A DNA stretch of 64,000 bases from Paenibacillus pedocola (GTDB lineage: Bacteria > Bacillota > Bacilli > Paenibacillales > Paenibacillaceae), in the NCBI RefSeq assembly GCF_031599675.1, contig NZ_CP134223.1, positions 3,038,001 to 3,102,000 on the forward strand, written 5' to 3'. The stretch's first letter is position 1. Each line of letters starts with the position of its first letter. Both the position numbers and the translations under genes were made by a program. Below, piece by piece: positions 60,722 to 64,000 of this stretch. The notes under the pieces are model-generated. The model ran no database searches. It was not told the DNA's origin and saw nothing but the letters and a program-made list of their open reading frames with translations.

Positions 60722-63214
60722 ATGAAGCAGCTTCCAATTATGCAGGTGCTCCCTGACCTGAAAAAAATACTAGAAAGCAGTAAAGCCGCTGTGCTGATTG
60801 CCGAACCCGGAGCAGGAAAAACGACCGGTACGCCTCCGGCTTTTCTGGACGAGCCCTGGATGGACGGCAAAACGATTCTGATGCTGGAGCCCAGACGGCT
60901 CGCCGCCCGTTCAGCGGCTGTGTACATGGCTGCTTGCCTCGGGGAGCAAGTCGGGCAGACTGTCGGTTACCTGATGAGAATGGACAGTAAGGTCGGCAAG
61001 CAGACACGGATTGTTGTAGTTACTGAAGGCGTGCTGACACGGATGCTGCAGAGCGATCCTTCACTTGGGGATGTCGGGCTTGTTATCTTTGATGAATTTC
61101 ATGAGCGCAGTCTCCATGCCGATTTGGGGCTTGCCCTGACACTTGAGGCACAGTCTGTTCTGCGTGAGGACCTGCGGATTCTGATCATGTCGGCTACGCT
61201 GGACGGTGAGCGTGTTTCGGCGCTGCTGGGCGGCGCTGCCTTGGTGGATTGTCCGGGTCGGACCTATCCGGTAGAGACGTTCTATGCTCCTCCACAGCGC
61301 GATACTCCGCTGGAGCAAGCTGCTGCAGCGGCTGTCTTGCGCGCACTCGCTGAGCAGCCTGGGGATGTGCTTGTGTTTCTGCCCGGTGAACGGGAGATCC
61401 GCCGGACCGAACGCGAGCTTGAAGGGAGCCGGCTTCCGGCTGGAACGGTGGTGCGGCCGCTGTACGGCCAGCTTCCGCAGGCAAAGCAGGATGCTGCGGT
61501 GGCCGCGGCTGTACCCGGCGAGCGCAAGGTCGTGCTGGCGACTTCCATCGCCGAAACGAGCTTAACGATCGAAGGGGTGCGTACGGTAATTGATACTGGC
61601 CTGAGGCGCACCCAGGTATTCTCGCCGCGTACCGGCATGCCGCGGCTGACAACGGTGCCGGTATCGAAGGCATCGGCCGACCAGCGGCGCGGCCGGGCGG
61701 GCCGGACGGCACCGGGTGTCTGCTACAGGCTGTGGAGCAGGGAGGAGCATGCCCGTCTTCCGGATGACAATGTGCCGGAAATCATGGAAACCGACCTGGC
61801 GCAGCTCGCCCTGGAACTGGCGCTGTGGGGTGTGCGTGATCCAGCCGCGCTGCCCTGGCTGGACGCGCCGCCTGCCGCGCCTTACGCGCAGGGCGTGGCG
61901 CTGCTGCGCCAGCTCGGCGCGCTGGACGCCGGCGGCGCAATCACGCCGCACGGCCGCAGCATGGCCGCGCTTGGCGCGCACCCGCGTGCCGCGCATATGC
62001 TGCTGCGCGCGGCAACGCTTGGCGAAGCGCCGCTCGCCTGCCGGCTGGCGGCGCTGCTGCAGGAGCGGGACCTCTTCAAGGGTCCCGCGAATCAGAGCAG
62101 CGACCTCACGCTGCGCGTGGAGGCGCTGCTGAGGTACGAGCGCTCCGGCGACAGCGGAGGCGCGGACCCGGCAATCTTGCGCGCGGTGCAGCGCGAGAGC
62201 CGTAACCTCCTGGCGCAGCTGCAGGCCGCGCCGGGGGAAGTGCCCGGCGACCTCAGCCGCATAGGCCTGCTGCTGTCGTTTGCCTATCCCGACCGGGTCG
62301 GGCAGAAACGCGGCGATGGCGCGTTTCTGCTCTCCGGCGGCCGGGGGGCAGCCATGCGTGAAGGGCAGCCGCTCGCGCGCTCGCCCTATATTGTTGCCGC
62401 CGGCGTGGATGACCGCGCCGGACAGGGACGGATTATCCTGGCTGCGGACCTGCCGGAAGCCGAGCTGCTGAAGGAGCACGCAGACAGCCTGACCGAGGAA
62501 CGGGAGGTCTATTGGGATAAAGAGAGCGGAAGCGTCAAAGCACGCCGGAGGACCCTGTTTGGTGCTCTGGCTCTAAAGGAAACTACCCATGAACGCCCCA
62601 CCGCAGAAGAGACGGAGGAAGTGCTCCTGTCTGTAATCTCAGCGGAAGGCTTGGGAGTGCTGCCGTGGGATAAAGGCACTATCCAGCTGCGGCAGCGGAT
62701 GGCCTTCATGCATGCCGTACGGACAGATTGGCCGGATGTATCGGACGAAGCTCTATTGCTATCCCTGCAGGAGTGGCTGAGGCCGTATATTCAGGGAATG
62801 CGCAATCTCCGGGATCTGCAGCGGCTGCCTTTATCCAAGGCGCTGGAAGGAATGCTCGATTGGAACGGCCGCCAGACCTTGGATAAAGAAGCGCCTACAC
62901 ATATTACAGTGCCCAGCGGATCACGTATACCGTTAGACTACGGAAATCCGGGGACGCCAGTACTGGCGGTAAGGCTGCAGGAGATGTTCGGCCAGGTGGA
63001 TACACCGCGGATTGGGCTTGGAAAGGTTCCTGTGCTTCTGCACCTGCTCTCTCCGGCACGGCGGCCGATGCAGGTCACCTCTGATTTGGCCAGCTTCTGG
63101 CGGAGCACTTATTTTGAGGTGAAGAAGGATCTGAAAGGGCGTTATCCCAAACATTATTGGCCGGATGATCCGTTACAGGCTGAACCGACAAGCCGGACGC
63201 GCCCGGCCAAATAA
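60722..63214 (+). CDS. hrpB: ATP-dependent helicase HrpB
   Basis: 830 residues from ATG 60722, five bases after GGAGAG. DEAH/RHA-type motifs: I EPGAGKTTGTPP, Ia LEPRRLAAR, II FDEFHERS, III SATLDG, V ATSIAETSLTIEGV, VI QRRGRAGRTAPG. The C-terminal region matches the HrpB-specific extension (PLDYGNPGTPVLAVRLQEMFG in pieces; HYWPDDP). RNA/DNA substrate is unknown in this group. A stretch around residues 375-540 (61840-62340) is much more GC-rich than the rest. Confidence 0.94.
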   Translation: MKQLPIMQVLPDLKKILESSKAAVLIAEPGAGKTTGTPPAFLDEPWMDGKTILMLEPRRLAARSAAVYMAACLGEQVGQTVGYLMRMDSKVGKQTRIVVVTEGVLTRMLQSDPSLGDVGLVIFDEFHERSLHADLGLALTLEAQSVLREDLRILIMSATLDGERVSALLGGAALVDCPGRTYPVETFYAPPQRDTPLEQAAAAAVLRALAEQPGDVLVFLPGEREIRRTERELEGSRLPAGTVVRPLYGQLPQAKQDAAVAAAVPGERKVVLATSIAETSLTIEGVRTVIDTGLRRTQVFSPRTGMPRLTTVPVSKASADQRRGRAGRTAPGVCYRLWSREEHARLPDDNVPEIMETDLAQLALELALWGVRDPAALPWLDAPPAAPYAQGVALLRQLGALDAGGAITPHGRSMAALGAHPRAAHMLLRAATLGEAPLACRLAALLQERDLFKGPANQSSDLTLRVEALLRYERSGDSGGADPAILRAVQRESRNLLAQLQAAPGEVPGDLSRIGLLLSFAYPDRVGQKRGDGAFLLSGGRGAAMREGQPLARSPYIVAAGVDDRAGQGRIILAADLPEAELLKEHADSLTEEREVYWDKESGSVKARRRTLFGALALKETTHERPTAEETEEVLLSVISAEGLGVLPWDKGTIQLRQRMAFMHAVRTDWPDVSDEALLLSLQEWLRPYIQGMRNLRDLQRLPLSKALEGMLDWNGRQTLDKEAPTHITVPSGSRIPLDYGNPGTPVLAVRLQEMFGQVDTPRIGLGKVPVLLHLLSPARRPMQVTSDLASFWRSTYFEVKKDLKGRYPKHYWPDDPLQAEPTSRTRPAK

Positions 63215-63241
63215 AATAATTTCATCTGAATGCATGACCTT

Positions 63242-63266
63242 GTTTGATTCACCCGTTATAGGGTAA
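63242..63266 (+). promoter_or_regulatory. Sigma-B-like promoter
   Basis: GTTTGA (63242-63247), 13 bases, GGGTAA (63261-63266), close to the Bacillus sigma-B consensus GTTTaa-N12-14-GGGtAt, 38 bases before a YflT-type stress-protein gene. Confidence 0.6.
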
Positions 63267-63303
63267 TAATGTAGCGAACCACAATTACGAAGGAGGGCTT
63301 CAA

Positions 63304-63933
63304 GTGACTAACAAAATCGTAGGCATCTTCGAAACGGAACAAGAAGCGACCAGAGCAATTGAAGGACTGCACAGACAAGGGATTAGTAATGATGAGATCT
63401 CGGTTATCACAAGAGACCGTGATGAACTCAAAAACATTTCTGATGATACAGGTACCATGGCTCCGGAAGGAGTAGCTACCGGAGCAGCTACAGGCGGTGT
63501 GGTCGGCGGGGTAGCCGGACTGCTGGCCGGTATCGGAGCGTTGGCTATTCCGGGTATCGGGCCGATTCTTGCTGCCGGACCGATCGTGGCGACGCTGACA
63601 GGCGCAGCTATCGGCGCCGGTGCCGGCGGACTCGTCGGCGGATTGATCGGGATGGGCATTCCTGAAGATGAAGCACGCGAATATGAGGGTTATGTCGACA
63701 ACGGTAAGATTCTCGTCCTGGTTGATGATAACGGAAGAGGACATGATATTCATGATGTTTTCCGCGGCAACCGCTCATTGAACACCAGCAGGTACGACTC
63801 TTTGTACGCTAACAACGGCTCAACGAATCCAGACCTAATTCCGGAAGACACTACCGTCGGAAATACACTGGGCAACCGGGGTTCGATGAACGCTGACAGC
63901 GACCCGGATCTGTATAACCGCAACAGAATGTAA
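63304..63933 (+). CDS. YflT-type general stress protein
   Basis: 209 residues from GTG 63304, after GAAGGAGGG. The N-terminal YflT/heat-induced domain (VGIFETEQEATRAIEGLHRQ) is followed by a Gly/Ala-rich hydrophobic hairpin (about 55-120, GVVGGVAGLLAGIGALAIPG) and the VLVDDNGRG strand. A Ser/Asn-rich tail of about 60 residues ends YNRNRM. Such proteins are membrane-associated general stress proteins. The sigma-B-like promoter upstream agrees. Confidence 0.88.
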   Translation: MTNKIVGIFETEQEATRAIEGLHRQGISNDEISVITRDRDELKNISDDTGTMAPEGVATGAATGGVVGGVAGLLAGIGALAIPGIGPILAAGPIVATLTGAAIGAGAGGLVGGLIGMGIPEDEAREYEGYVDNGKILVLVDDNGRGHDIHDVFRGNRSLNTSRYDSLYANNGSTNPDLIPEDTTVGNTLGNRGSMNADSDPDLYNRNRM

Positions 63934-64000
63934 CGGAATAACTGAGGATATTCCATACATTTAAATTTCTGAATACAAAGACTGCATTTTCGGGCTGATG
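63934..64000. other. Right window edge, no gene seen
   Basis: 67 AT-rich bases with no start of a gene or clear terminator. Confidence 0.5.

Noticed and set aside
61562-62479. Minus-strand reading frame opposite hrpB (305 codons)
   Set aside because: Explained by the GC-rich stretch of hrpB, where stops are rare on the other strand; composition is not protein-like.
1-64000. CRISPR arrays, tRNA or rRNA genes, intact insertion sequences
   Set aside because: No regularly spaced repeats, tRNA cloverleaf, rRNA stretch or transposase with terminal repeats was recognised by reading.

Overview
The window looks like a chromosomal segment of a Paenibacillus-type, spore-forming Bacillota. The evidence is the conserved block rsmD-coaD-ylbJ-ylbL(sepM)-ylbM(tmcAL)-yceD-rpmF-fapR-plsX-fabH-fabD-fabG-acpP-fabF-rnc-smc-ftsY, strong Shine-Dalgarno sites with frequent GTG/TTG starts, secreted proteins with copper-amine-oxidase-like N-terminal domains, a YjcZ-type tiny spore protein and an agr-like locus. 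I see no rRNA, tRNA, CRISPR array or intact insertion sequence.

Layout. 1-6.2 kb: a minus-strand operon for an NMT1/THI5-type ABC importer (lipoprotein, second cytosolic NMT1-like protein, phosphotransferase-fold kinase, permease, ATPase), then a MerR regulator and a truncated sulfurtransferase. Its promoter has the 19-20 bp spacer and inverted repeat typical of MerR control. 6.3-11.3 kb: a small membrane-anchored protein, a DUF975 protein, a stand-alone SecA2-like ATPase and a PilZ protein. 11.5-18.7 kb: a TetR gene with a polar amino-acid/cystine-type ABC importer and an OsmC protein, a mercaptopyruvate-type sulfurtransferase, a second APH-fold kinase and a photolyase. 19.1-22.7 kb: two ABC exporter modules around a YtrA-type GntR regulator; the first ATPase has an apparent frameshift. 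22.8-28.4 kb: a second PilZ protein, a Qnr-like pentapeptide-repeat protein, a membrane diguanylate cyclase, a 41-residue Trp-rich ORF, a glucosaminidase/holin pair and two probable spore-surface proteins. 28.4-35.2 kb: acetyltransferase, secreted hydrolase, cysteine synthase, a kinase-less agr-like quorum-sensing locus, a secreted stalk protein and a phage-like MGTDIH protein.

35.6-53.3 kb is the core block: RNA modification, CoA synthesis, sporulation, FapR-controlled type II fatty-acid synthesis, RNase III, SMC and FtsY. 53.7-57.1 kb carries a circularly permuted ATP-grasp/alpha-E/transglutaminase operon. 57.2-64 kb holds a membrane-anchored protein, two SDR-type oxidoreductases, a DUF1801 protein, a DUF1992 protein, HrpB helicase and a YflT-type stress protein preceded by a sigma-B-like promoter.

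The most interesting part is 31.8-33.6 kb: a 7-TM protein resembling only the sensor half of AgrC, AgrB, an AgrD precursor with Ser where Cys is usual, and a LytTR DNA-binding protein with no receiver domain. It could be a kinase-independent peptide-signalling circuit. All functional claims rest on motif and family recognition by eye, without database searches.
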